Below, piece by piece: positions 27,542 through 35,292 of a DNA stretch of 64,000 bases (within the stretch, counting starts at the first letter, position 1; the number at the start of each line of letters is the position of its first letter). The position numbers and the translations under genes are program-made. Source of the DNA: DSVQ01 sp964484765 (GTDB lineage: Bacteria; Planctomycetota; Planctomycetia; Planctomycetales; Planctomycetaceae). The stretch lies in contig CAZAGI010000018.1 of the NCBI GenBank assembly GCA_964484765.1, positions 45,324 to 109,323 on the forward strand, read 5' to 3'. Under the pieces are notes generated by a model. That model searched no databases, was not told the DNA's origin, and was given only the letters and a program-made list of their open reading frames with translations.

Positions 27542-28131
27542 CATCACTCACCGAAATCGCTCATCGCGAATCGAACGCCCAAAAAACGGACATCGTCATT
27601 GATGCCACCGCGGGAAATGGGCACGACACATTATTCCTGGCTCAACGTGTCGGCCCGTATGGAAAAGTGTATGCGTTCGATATTCAACAGGCGGCGCTGG
27701 ACCAGACCGCCGCGCGACTTGCCGAAGTGGGGATGAACAACGTGCGGCTCATTCATGATGATCACGCCAACATGCTCAGCGTCGTCGAACCACGGCATCA
27801 CGGGCGGATTTCGGCGGTGATGTTCAACCTCGGTTACCTGCCGGGCGGGGATAGATCGATCATCACGAAACCGTCATCGACGATCGCCGCCATTCGAGCT
27901 GCAATTCAATTGCTGCGTGATGGTGGCAAGATCACCATTCTGGCTTATCCCGGACACCCCGGCGGCCTGGAAGAAAGGGCGGCCGTCGAACGGTTGCTGG
28001 CTGAGGTCACGCCAGCCCTCATGGTGAAGTGGTACACCGGCGAAGAAGGCACCCGCATCTCGCCCAAGTTGTTGGTGATTACCAGGATGGAAACCGATTT
28101 GCCGGCGCGGGAGCGGCCTGAAACCCCGTAG
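27538..28131 (+). CDS. mnmM: MnmM (YtqB)-type tRNA mnm5U methyltransferase
   Basis: The 197-residue Rossmann methyltransferase matches the YtqB/MnmM family, which methylates 5-aminomethyl(-2-thio)uridine at the wobble position of tRNA. Motif I is DATAGNGHDTLFLAQ (residues 22-36), then VYAFDIQ, and the diagnostic FNLGYLPGGDRSI with T(x)nTI and LAYPGHPGG. Length equals that of B. subtilis YtqB (about 194). The start ATG 27538 overlaps the stop of the oxidoreductase gene by four bases, so the two are translated together. The longer frame from 27499 is less likely. Confidence 0.85.
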   Translation: MTSLTEIAHRESNAQKTDIVIDATAGNGHDTLFLAQRVGPYGKVYAFDIQQAALDQTAARLAEVGMNNVRLIHDDHANMLSVVEPRHHGRISAVMFNLGYLPGGDRSIITKPSSTIAAIRAAIQLLRDGGKITILAYPGHPGGLEERAAVERLLAEVTPALMVKWYTGEEGTRISPKLLVITRMETDLPARERPETP

Positions 28132-28261
28132 GAACAAGTGAGGTAATCCTCGTCGGTCTGGCCGGAATGGGTCTGCATCTGGTAGACTGGGCAACGGCGG
28201 TGCGTTCGCTTCCGTGGGACGCGACTGCCGATGGCTCCCTTCACCGGAAAGTTGCTGATTG

Positions 28262-29161
28262 ATGTCCGCCCCGCCTGCTGCTGACCGCCGCCGCCCCTGG
28301 GAAGAGAAGAACGTCATTGTGTCCGGCGTGCTGGCGTACCTTGTCCCGGGATTGGGCCATTTCTATCAGGGCCGCATCTTCAAGGGGCTGATCTACTTCG
28401 TTTGCATCCTGGGGGCCTACTTTGGGGGGATGCGGCTGGGCGAAGGGGCCGTGGTTTACCAGGCGCCGATGGGCCTCAACATCCGCAAAGTATCGCTGAC
28501 ATTTATCGGCCAATCGGGTGTCGGATTGCCGTCGCTGGTGGCGTTGTATCAGTCAAAGCGCGCCGAGTCGCAGTCGAATCAGGAACTGCACGATCTGAAG
28601 GTGCCGCTGTCCGCACCGTTTACCGGTCGGCTGATTGCGACGGGACTCGCCCGGGATGACGCGGCGGGCGTCCTCGTCGGCCAAATCGAATTGAAGACCA
28701 CACGCGAAGGTTCTTTGCCGGAAACCCGCGGCGTGTTCAAGGGCACGAAAGACGGCCAACCCATCGAACTGGAACTGTCGGGAGGATTCCGGCTCGATCG
28801 ACCGATCGGCGGTGGTTTCCAACGTGGTTTGGAATGCCACGTTGTGCATTCACCCGATCAACATCCCAACGAAGCCTGGCATATCCGTGGAACGATTCCC
28901 CGGTCGTTCTTTGACGCCTTCAATGCCCCGCCCGATCCGGCGTTGGTGCAGGATCTGCACGGTCGGTTAGGAAAGTTCTACGATCTGGCGATCGCTTTTA
29001 CCCTGATCGCGGGCTTCCTCAACGTGCTGGCTGTCTGGGATGCCATCGAAGGCCCCGCTTACGGCTTCGGCGATGAACCAAGTCCGCAACCCAATCCCGC
29101 ATCGGATAAACCAGACAAGAACGAGACCCCGGCAACGACGGCGGCAAATCCCAGCACATGA
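28262..29161 (+). CDS. DUF6677-like membrane protein
   Basis: The 299-residue protein begins with a TM2-like hydrophobic region (VIVSGVLAYLVPGLGHFYQGR, then KGLIYFVCILGAYFGGM), a pattern seen in the planctomycete DUF6677 family. A long extracytoplasmic or cytoplasmic part of about 170 residues follows with a beta-rich stretch. A last membrane helix is at about 240-262 (IAFTLIAGFLNVLAVWDAI), and the C-terminus is Pro/Asn-rich. ATG 28262 is one codon inside the open frame. Function unknown. It follows mnmM by 130 bases and may be transcribed with the small membrane protein downstream. Confidence 0.75.
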   Translation: MSAPPAADRRRPWEEKNVIVSGVLAYLVPGLGHFYQGRIFKGLIYFVCILGAYFGGMRLGEGAVVYQAPMGLNIRKVSLTFIGQSGVGLPSLVALYQSKRAESQSNQELHDLKVPLSAPFTGRLIATGLARDDAAGVLVGQIELKTTREGSLPETRGVFKGTKDGQPIELELSGGFRLDRPIGGGFQRGLECHVVHSPDQHPNEAWHIRGTIPRSFFDAFNAPPDPALVQDLHGRLGKFYDLAIAFTLIAGFLNVLAVWDAIEGPAYGFGDEPSPQPNPASDKPDKNETPATTAANPST

Positions 29162-29214
29162 TTCGTGTTAGCCGATGTGATGAGCAGTCCGTTTTCATGG
29201 TAGTGGGTTCGATT

Positions 29215-29302
29215 GAAGAGTCAGGGCGGGGGCCCCGACCTATGGATCTGAAAAGGAACTTGAACCTGCCCCGACGCCGTTGAATTCAAATCGACCCACC
29301 AT
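29215..29302. repeat. Dispersed repeat, copy 1 (degenerate palindrome)
   Basis: This copy shares GAAGAGTC, a GGGGCCCCGACCTA core, a middle (TGGATGTGAAA-like), CTGCCCCGACGC and the end GACCCACCA with a second copy at 29612-29716. Compared with that copy, about 11 bases of the right palindrome arm are missing, so it cannot form the full stem. The two copies flank a 69-codon gene. Confidence 0.7.
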
Positions 29303-29334
29303 CCGACAGTGACTAGTTTGACGAACGAGAGCCG

Positions 29335-29544
29335 ATGATGTTTCCGCACCTATTCGCCATCGCCGACCTCACCGTGACGTGGTATCTGCTGCCACTGGCG
29401 GCGATCATCAGCCTCGTCTACAGCGCCAGCCGGTATGAATTGCCGGAGAAAATCCTACGTCGGTCCGCGCGATTATTTCTGCAGATCATCGGCACCATGG
29501 CCGCCGTCTTTGCCGTATTGTGGTTCTTTTCGGTGGGCATGTGA
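29335..29544 (+). CDS. Small two-helix membrane protein
   Basis: The 69-residue product has two membrane segments (WYLLPLAAIISLVYSA at about 16-31 and LQIIGTMAAVFAVLWFFSVG at the C-terminus) joined by a charged turn (SRYELPEKILRRSARLF). Tandem ATGs at 29335 and 29338 begin the frame. The layout is typical of small conserved planctomycete membrane proteins without assigned role. It is flanked by two copies of a dispersed repeat, the second of which forms a terminator-like hairpin after it. Confidence 0.65.
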   Translation: MMFPHLFAIADLTVTWYLLPLAAIISLVYSASRYELPEKILRRSARLFLQIIGTMAAVFAVLWFFSVGM

Positions 29545-29611
29545 ACCACGACTTCGGCCGATGAGCAGCGTGTCATCGTGCGCCGCGACGGTGCTGGTCG
29601 TGGCTCAGTCT

Positions 29612-29716
29612 GAAGAGTCGGGGCAGGGGCCCCGACCTAATGGATGTGAAATCAACGGAAAATGTTAGGTCGGGGCCCCTGCCCCGACGCTTTGTTTTTT
29701 TAAACTGACCCACCAC
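29612..29716 (+). terminator. Dispersed repeat copy 2 forming a 24-bp terminator-like hairpin
   Basis: The arm at 29617-29640 and the arm at 29665-29688 are exact reverse complements over 24 bases, separated by a 24-base loop. The core is GGGGCCCCGACCTAA. The right arm is followed by GCTTTGTTTTTTT at 29689-29701, the form of an intrinsic terminator for the plus strand. The element lies 70 bases after the small membrane protein gene and 30 bases beyond the end of the convergent pseudouridine synthase gene. It is the intact version of the repeat at 29215-29302. Confidence 0.75.
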
Positions 29717-29746
29717 GGCGGTGCCGCACCATCAACTTGCCAATGG

Positions 29747-30682
29747 CTATCGCAGGTTTCTCCACCAGGATTCGAGATCGGCGGGCCAGGGAGCGGTGAA
29801 CTCCATGCGCTGCTGCGATGTGGGGTGAATCAGGGCCAGAAACACCGCATGCAATGCTAATCGCGGTGCGGCATCGGCCCGCCCGTACTGCCGATCGCCG
29901 CAGACCGGAAATCCCAACTCCGACAGATGGATGCGAATCTGGTGCGTCCGGCCGGTCTCCAACCGGCATTCCACGCGGGTATACGCCCCGCGCGTTTCCA
30001 ACGGTCGGAGATGCGTCACCGCGAGCACGCCATGGCGTCCATCCGGACTCGAACCCCGCCGGCCATCGCCCCGGTCACGAACCAACTGAGAGCGAATCGT
30101 CGTCGCCGGCGGACAACCATGGACAATCGCGTGGTACAACCGCTCCGCGCGATGCGCTGCAAATTGCTCGATGAGGACAGTCGCTGCGGACGTTGTCCGG
30201 GCAAACACCATGACGCCGGTCGTGTCGCGATCGAGCCGCTGCACCCGCAATAACGGAGGCGGACGACGACGCGAAGTCTTCAGCGATTTCGGCGCTGGAA
30301 GCAGCCGATCGGTGACGAGTTCATCGAGTGTTGGCGCAAGACGTTTCTTTTCGTCCGGCCAGTGCAACTCTTCCGGACGCCGCGTGCTGACCACGCCAGC
30401 GGGTTTATCGACGACAACAATCTGGTCGTCGACATGATAAATCACCAGCTGGCCGGATTGTGGTGGACTGTGGGCTGAGGCAGCGTTCACCTGCAGCGTA
30501 TCGCCGCGCTGCAATCGTCGGGCTTCATGCACACAGAGCACGCCATTCACAACGACGCGTCGGGACGTGAGGAGGCGACGGCAATCATTCCACGACGCCC
30601 CGGGCGACATTGAACGCAGGACCGCGAGCAGTGTTTGTCCTTCCTGCTCGGCACCGATCGTCAAAGGAGTGTTCTCAGGCAT
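29747..30682 (-). CDS. RluA/RluD-family pseudouridine synthase
   Basis: This enzyme isomerises uridine to pseudouridine in rRNA or tRNA. The 311-residue protein has an N-terminal S4 RNA-binding domain (residues about 15-70), then the catalytic domain with VVVDKPAGV, RVQRLDRDTTG (catalytic Asp151), and the C-terminal RLETGRTHQIRIHLSELGFPVCGDRQYG. These are the standard family motifs. The target position (RluA, RluC or RluD type) cannot be decided, so no symbol is given. A stretch rich in Pro/Arg at 130-145 precedes the catalytic motif. Confidence 0.92.
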   Translation of the reverse strand: MPENTPLTIGAEQEGQTLLAVLRSMSPGASWNDCRRLLTSRRVVVNGVLCVHEARRLQRGDTLQVNAASAHSPPQSGQLVIYHVDDQIVVVDKPAGVVSTRRPEELHWPDEKKRLAPTLDELVTDRLLPAPKSLKTSRRRPPPLLRVQRLDRDTTGVMVFARTTSAATVLIEQFAAHRAERLYHAIVHGCPPATTIRSQLVRDRGDGRRGSSPDGRHGVLAVTHLRPLETRGAYTRVECRLETGRTHQIRIHLSELGFPVCGDRQYGRADAAPRLALHAVFLALIHPTSQQRMEFTAPWPADLESWWRNLR

Positions 30683-30771
30683 TCCCGGAGTCTATCTCCG
30701 TGGTTCGCGTGGCGAAATGTCAACAATTGCAGGGACTTTTGTCAAAAACCGGCATTCGTGCCACCGCGGAT

Positions 30772-30799
30772 TTGACCACGCGTCGGCCTGACCTATGTT
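30772..30799 (+). promoter_or_regulatory. Sigma-70-like promoter of a candidate small RNA
   Basis: TTGACC at 30772-30777 is followed after 16 bases by TATGTT at 30794-30799. Transcription would begin at about 30806. No reading frame with a start and ribosome-binding site follows before the terminator at 30878. Confidence 0.4.
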
Positions 30800-30805
30800 T
30801 CCTGT

Positions 30806-30936
30806 GTCTCCGACAGACGGGGACGCAAAACAACTGAGACCGACTGCCTCGACCGTGGCTTGCTGCGGAAGAGAGTTGAGCGCGGCAAGGAGGAGCTGGG
30901 AGCTTCGAGGGGACCTTGCCGCGCTCTGTATTTTTT
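30806..30936 (+). ncRNA. Candidate small RNA of about 130 nt
   Basis: Between the promoter at 30772-30799 and an intrinsic terminator (stem 30878-30890 with 30914-30926, then TGTATTTTTT) lies a transcript of about 130 bases with no coding potential. A 5-prime hairpin can form (GTCTCC with GGGGAC, starting near 30805). I see no similarity to 6S, SRP, RNase P or tmRNA. It is divergent from the pseudouridine synthase gene. Existence rests on promoter and terminator spacing only. Confidence 0.35.
30878..30936 (+). terminator. Intrinsic terminator with 13-bp stem
   Basis: GAGCGCGGCAAGG (30878-30890) pairs perfectly with CCTTGCCGCGCTC (30914-30926); the 23-base loop contains a further AGCT-GGG-AGCT hairpin. 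TGTATTTTTT follows to 30936. Orientation is for plus-strand transcription, although no gene ends just upstream. Confidence 0.7.
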
Positions 30937-30981
30937 CGTGCTGCGTTGATGGAATGATTCGACGCGACACCCGATGCGGAT

Positions 30982-31033
30982 GACAGACCTCGACAGCTGA
31001 TCGCTGTCGAGGTCTGTCCGTTTTCGCATTTTG
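30982..31033 (+). terminator. Strong hairpin with 16-bp perfect stem
   Basis: GACAGACCTCGACAGC (30982-30997) and its exact complement (31003-31018) enclose a 5-base loop. CGTTTTCGCATTTT follows, giving a broken T-tract. It lies 46 bases after the first terminator, so it could be a back-up terminator, or end a second short transcript. It may equally shield the downstream gene pair from read-through. Confidence 0.65.
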
Positions 31034-31256
31034 AATCAGCAAATTTTTGCCGCGTGATCAGAGTTCTGTCGTGCCGTCCAGGCCAACGGACGTGCCCCAA
31101 ACCAGCTCGAATCACCGCTCGGTGCGTCAGTTTTCGGCGAATTCTGCCGGTGGAAGGAAATCGCCCAACGGATTGTGGGCGAACTTGCCGATGATAACGA
31201 TTGCAGAAGTTCTGCAGACCACGCCGTCTCGCAGTCGGCCCAGGGAGGATCGTCGC

Positions 31257-31589
31257 ATGCTGTGGGAATTCCCATCGCGATCACGAGACGGACTGTCGCC
31301 GTGGGTGATCGGTCTGCTACTCGTCGGCACGATGGGCTGGCTCACGCCGATGGTCGCCGCAGCACTCCGTCCCCATCGCGCGTCGCCCGTCAAGCCCGAT
31401 GAAATCATCCTGGGCGTGAATTCAGCGAGCGAACTGTGTGTGCAGGGTACTTCGGTTGCCGGGGCGAAACGATATGCCCTGTTCAACGGCAAGACGATTG
31501 CGCTCGGTGAAACGGTCAAAGTCGACCAGCAGAATTATCGGATCGTGGAGATCACCACCGAGCAGGTCCACCTTCACCGAGTGAAATGA
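31257..31589 (+). CDS. Anchored protein with PilP/GspC-like periplasmic segment
   Basis: ATG 31257 is preceded by GGGAGG at 8 bases, which decides the start; the frame continues upstream to 31047 without such a site. The 110-residue product has one membrane segment (WVIGLLLVGTMGWLTPMVAAAL) and a beta-rich outer part (KRYALFNGKTIALGETVKVD, then YRIVEITTEQVHLHR). The last part resembles by eye the periplasmic HR-like domains of PilP/GspC, which bind secretins. The next gene encodes secretin-type N-terminal domains, 34 bases downstream, which supports this reading. Family assignment is tentative. Confidence 0.6.
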   Translation: MLWEFPSRSRDGLSPWVIGLLLVGTMGWLTPMVAAALRPHRASPVKPDEIILGVNSASELCVQGTSVAGAKRYALFNGKTIALGETVKVDQQNYRIVEITTEQVHLHRVK

Positions 31590-31623
31590 AATCCGCTGCA
31601 GCGCGACACATGGGAAAAGACGT

Positions 31624-32751
31624 ATGTCCGGGGGGCAATCGAACTTGCGAACCGCGGCCATCGCGCTGGGGTTGGCGCTGGTCACGCTGGGCACTGCATC
31701 GTTGATGCGCGGCGCCTTCGGCCCGGCCAATGGATCCGAATCACGGCCGGTCCGCAATCTCGCGGCGGATTTATTCGATCATCGCCTGGCGACGTCGACT
31801 GTGGCGCTGGGGCCGTTGGAAGCCATCGACGAACCATCGGCGGTCGGCGACCGTACCGCTCCTGTACTCCCGACTCAACTCCTCACGGAAATCGAATCGG
31901 ACGATCTCCCGCCGTTGCCGAAGCCGAAGCCGACGGACGCGTCGTCGCTGCCGATTCCCGAGGCGCGCGATGGCGTTCCATCGACACAAACACCGGCGGC
32001 GGAACTCCTGGATATTGAAACAACATCGCCACCGGCGGCTGCCAAGACCGGCGATGGCAGCGACGCCCAGGCGTTGCAATTGGCCCGCATTGCCAACAGC
32101 ATCGAATGGCTCTCGCGTCAGGCTTTGTTGACGATGGCAGAACACCGATGCCCGGACCCGATCCAACTGACCACGGCTTCCCCTGTGCCGGAACGGACGG
32201 GCACGGCCGTCATCAAGATTGAGCGGACGGCCGAAGATCGCGATCGCTTTTCTCTCGAAGTCCGTCGCGCCCCGGTTCACGACGTTCTCGATGTCCTGTG
32301 CGAACTGGCCGGTTTGAAACTCGAAATGGCCGGAGACGTGACCGGACAGGTCTCACTGACGCTGCGGGAAACGACGCTGGGCGACGCCATCAATCGCGTG
32401 TTACAGCAGTCAAATCTGGGCGTCGAACGCGATGGCTCCGTACTCCGCGTGATGCCCCGGACGATGGCAGAAGAACGCGCACTTCATCGACAACCGCTGG
32501 TCACCCGGCAATACCGACCACGAGCGGTGAACATGCACGCATTATTGCCGCTGATTCGCCCGTTGTTGACACCCCGCATCGGGCGCCTGACGACGTTGCC
32601 CGACCGCGACGAAAAACCATGCCCCCCGCCAGCGACCCAGCTTCCCGCCGAAGTCCTGGTGATCGTGGATCGTGCTGAAGTTCATGAGGCCGTCGCGCGA
32701 CTGCTCATGGAATTGGATCCGACGAAGCCGCTTCCGGAGCCTTCGCCGTAA
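31624..32751 (+). CDS. Secretin N0/N1-like periplasmic protein without barrel
   Basis: The 375-residue product has an N-terminal signal anchor (LRTAAIALGLALVTLGTASL), a Pro/Asp-rich linker to about residue 130, and then an STN/N0-like domain (FSLEVRRAPVHDVLDVLCEL, GQVSLTLRETTLGDAINRVL, GVERDGSVLRVMP). An N1-like domain follows (VNMHALLPLIRPLLTPRIG, VLVIVDRAEVHEAVARLLMELD). These are the periplasmic modules of PilQ/GspD secretins, but the protein stops before any beta-barrel domain. It could be a truncated secretin or a scaffold that binds one. Its last 70 bases overlap the convergent condensation-domain gene. Confidence 0.7.
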   Translation: MSGGQSNLRTAAIALGLALVTLGTASLMRGAFGPANGSESRPVRNLAADLFDHRLATSTVALGPLEAIDEPSAVGDRTAPVLPTQLLTEIESDDLPPLPKPKPTDASSLPIPEARDGVPSTQTPAAELLDIETTSPPAAAKTGDGSDAQALQLARIANSIEWLSRQALLTMAEHRCPDPIQLTTASPVPERTGTAVIKIERTAEDRDRFSLEVRRAPVHDVLDVLCELAGLKLEMAGDVTGQVSLTLRETTLGDAINRVLQQSNLGVERDGSVLRVMPRTMAEERALHRQPLVTRQYRPRAVNMHALLPLIRPLLTPRIGRLTTLPDRDEKPCPPPATQLPAEVLVIVDRAEVHEAVARLLMELDPTKPLPEPSP

Positions 32752-34118
32752 TGGTCTGGCGACGGAAACCTGACGGCTGAAGGCTGCAGGATTTCCCGTC
32801 GCGCTGTTCCGGGCACCCACCCGGCATATCGGCTGAGATGATCGTCAATGCGGTCAACCAGTCCGCTCACAAACGAATTGGGGCCACTGCCGATCGAGAG
32901 CGTCAGCCGCCCGTTGCAAATGGAGACGCCGACGAAAATTGCCGGGATCTGAAAGATACCCAACGTGCAGTACGCATCCTCAAGCGACGGTTCTCCCCAT
33001 GGTTCGTGAACGCTGCCAAGAGATCCAAGATCAGAAACGACACTCCGGGGCGTGCCTTTGAACCGCGACATCACCAGTCGCGCGAGCCAACGGACCATCG
33101 CAAAGGGAATCCAGGCCGCGCGATCGAGCGAGCCATCGACATCGCGCAGATGCGTTCCCCCGAGAAATCCGTAATATGGTCCGCGCTGCTCCGCCAATTG
33201 TTCGCGAACCCGCTGCAAAGCACTGGAGAAATTCGCCGGGGCTTCCAGCGGGAATTCAACCGACACATCGCCGACCATGTTCGCCGCGGGCGCAGGCTGA
33301 TGCTCGCGCGGCAGATACCGCCTCAGGTCGACATTGATATAAATTCGATGTGGATGGGACGCCGACAACGTGGCGATATCGCGGAGTGCGAGATGTGTTG
33401 CCGCCAGCACCGCCATGACGGGCGTGCAACGATCCTGCATGGCCCGCGCCGTCAACTGGTCGGCCGATTGCGCCCCAAAACGCAATAGGCGCGGCAGCGA
33501 GAAGGAATCGCCTGCGGTGACGGGTGGGATCCGAAACACTTCGACTCCCCGTTCCTGCTGCTTGAGTCGATTCTGCTCGGCCTTCAGGCCGGGACGGTCT
33601 TCCGGTTTCGTCGCGTTTCGCAACAGGCGGATGGTGCGGTGAACGACCGGGGCAAGAAAGTCCGTGGCAGGTTCGGGAGAGTTCGCAAGATAGCGCTTGC
33701 GAATCTCCTGGATCATCAAACGTCCCGCCGTCGCGTCGCCGAGGCGATGATCGACACGGATCAGAAGCTGATCGCCCTCTTTCGCGCAGATAATCGTCAA
33801 CCGAATCGCGACATCGACCGGCTGTGACAATTCATGAAATAGCGCTCCACCAACATCGTCGGTCGCGATGACGGAGACCAGCGAACGCAGTTCTTCCGGG
33901 GTCGATCGTCGCCAAAACGGATAGAACCAGCGCTGGCAAAAGCGATATCCCCAGATGGGTTCGTCGGCAATGGCTCCGCGGACGGCGCGGTCGAGACGAT
34001 CCGCATCCAGGCGACCGTTAAACTCGAAAACGAAGTCGATATCCCCCCAATACAGCGGCTCCAGCGCTGAGAACCAGCACTCATACGCGACGGCGGGAAT
34101 GCGCGCGGGTGCGGACAT
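32682..34118 (-). CDS. Condensation / acyltransferase-fold protein
   Basis: The 478-residue protein has the chloramphenicol-acetyltransferase/condensation-domain layout of acyl transfer enzymes (NRPS C-domains, alcohol acetyltransferases, PapA-type). The active-site motif is VDHRLGDATAG with His124 and Asp128 (HxxxD), preceded by LEPLYWGDIDFVFEF at the N-terminus. A second conserved-looking region, IYINVDLRRYLP, and SDLGSLG near the solvent channel follow. No carrier-protein domain or NRPS neighbour is seen, so a free acyltransferase is likely. ATG 34118 has GAGGAT upstream. Its C-terminus overlaps the convergent secretin-like gene by 70 bases. Confidence 0.75.
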   Translation of the reverse strand: MSAPARIPAVAYECWFSALEPLYWGDIDFVFEFNGRLDADRLDRAVRGAIADEPIWGYRFCQRWFYPFWRRSTPEELRSLVSVIATDDVGGALFHELSQPVDVAIRLTIICAKEGDQLLIRVDHRLGDATAGRLMIQEIRKRYLANSPEPATDFLAPVVHRTIRLLRNATKPEDRPGLKAEQNRLKQQERGVEVFRIPPVTAGDSFSLPRLLRFGAQSADQLTARAMQDRCTPVMAVLAATHLALRDIATLSASHPHRIYINVDLRRYLPREHQPAPAANMVGDVSVEFPLEAPANFSSALQRVREQLAEQRGPYYGFLGGTHLRDVDGSLDRAAWIPFAMVRWLARLVMSRFKGTPRSVVSDLGSLGSVHEPWGEPSLEDAYCTLGIFQIPAIFVGVSICNGRLTLSIGSGPNSFVSGLVDRIDDHLSRYAGWVPGTARREILQPSAVRFPSPDHYGEGSGSGFVGSNSMSSRATAS

Positions 34119-34566
34119 CGGTCGATCCTCGTCTAACAGGGAACGGGTTGTTCCTCTAACGGCTCCCGGCGAATCGAACAGCGGAGATTAGAACACACCT
34201 CTACTTCGAGCAACGGCAAAACTCCTAAGCCTCGCAAACTTCTCCATCAGCCTTGCCCAGGCGGCGATCACTGGACCGACATTCACAACCGTTTCTGCCA
34301 GCGCCGCGCGAAGCGACGATCGTGTCACAAAAAGTTGCCGGGAGGCATTTTCCCACGTCCAACCCACAAATTTGCCATTGTTCAAAAAATCGCCGATGGG
34401 TATGTTTCGAAGATTGGACCTGTCAACATCGCGACACGAGTATCACCGGACGACAACGACGCCGTCCGGCGCTACTTTCTGAGCCGTTGCGTTCGCAAGA
34501 CGGCTCGCGCGGAGTGGAAACCGTCGACATTGAACCCGAGGATTCGGGTCGGCAAGGAGGCCTCAC
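34119..34566. other. Gene-free divergent spacer upstream of rimI
   Basis: This 448-base spacer lies between the divergent condensation-fold gene and rimI. A plausible promoter for rimI is TTGTTC at 34378-34383, 17 bases, TATGTT at 34401-34406. No open frame with a good start was seen. The strong AGGAGG at 34555-34560 belongs to rimI. Confidence 0.4.
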
Positions 34567-35106
34567 GTGTCATACGGCCCAGCTCAACGTCAACAGCAAT
34601 ACGCCGTCCAGATTCGCTGGATGATTCGGCGGGACATGCCCGAAGTGCTGGACATTGAACGGCAAAGCTTCGAGTTCGCCTGGACGGAAGAAGATTTCCT
34701 CTGCTGTCTGCGTCAACGGAACTGCATCGGCATGGTCGCCGAGCATCAGGAGCGCATTGTCGGCTTCATGATCTACGAGTTGCTGAAGTCGCAACTCCAC
34801 GTCTTGAATTTCGCCGTCGGCCCTTGGGCGCGCCGCATGGGCATCGGTGGGCAGATGGTGGAAAAACTGATCCACAAACTCGCCCAGCAGCGCCGGACCG
34901 AGATTCGGCTGGAAGTCCGGGAAGGGAACTTGCCGGCCCAATTGTTCTTCAAATCGAAAGAATTCGCGGCGACGAACGTCCTCCGCGGGCACTATGAAGA
35001 TACCGCGGAAGACGCCTACGTGATGCGGTACGTTCTCGATCAGACCGCCGAAACGATTGTGCCTTACGCCCCGAAGAATCGCATCTCGGAGTATGAAGAC
35101 GCCTGA
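34567..35106 (+). CDS. rimI: Ribosomal protein S18 N-alpha-acetyltransferase-like GNAT protein
   Basis: This GNAT acetyltransferase of 179 residues resembles RimI, which acetylates the N-terminal Ala of ribosomal protein S18. It has DIERQSFEFAWTEEDF (the RimI-type substrate region), VGFMIYEL, the acetyl-CoA motif A ARRMGIGGQMVEKL (residues 88-101) and LEVREGNLPAQLFFKSKEF. It starts at GTG 34567, decided by a perfect AGGAGG six bases upstream. It is longer than E. coli RimI (148) through an N-terminal and a C-terminal extension. Another GNAT role cannot be excluded. Confidence 0.8.
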   Translation: MSYGPAQRQQQYAVQIRWMIRRDMPEVLDIERQSFEFAWTEEDFLCCLRQRNCIGMVAEHQERIVGFMIYELLKSQLHVLNFAVGPWARRMGIGGQMVEKLIHKLAQQRRTEIRLEVREGNLPAQLFFKSKEFAATNVLRGHYEDTAEDAYVMRYVLDQTAETIVPYAPKNRISEYEDA

Positions 35107-35292
35107 AAATGCGTTTCGTGCCGATTGTAACACCAGAGCCGGGGGGGATCCGCCCGGCTCTGTGCATTGACTGCCGAACGCCGTCAAAAGAAGATGGCAC
35201 GCGGCTGAGGGTTTGACATATACTGCAAGCAATGCCGTGCGTCGACATTCCGGGGTATGAAGGTCGACGATTGAGGCGCGTGGGATGACGTG

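Larger units (their letters stand above)
30683..31256. other. Gene-free stretch with two terminator hairpins
   Basis: This 574-base stretch has no convincing protein gene; frames on both strands have poor composition and no matching ribosome-binding sites. On the plus strand it holds a sigma-70-like promoter (30772-30799), a first terminator hairpin (30878-30936), and a second, stronger hairpin (30982-31018). The start region of the next gene is at the right end. Confidence 0.6.

Noticed and set aside
30692..31115. Several overlapping minus-strand frames in the 30.7-31.1 kb spacer
   Set aside because: They are Arg/Ser-rich, lack ribosome-binding sites and cross both terminator hairpins.
35213..35224. 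TTGACATATACT upstream of the small membrane gene at 35293
   Set aside because: TTGACA and TATACT are adjacent rather than 16-18 bases apart, so they do not form one promoter.
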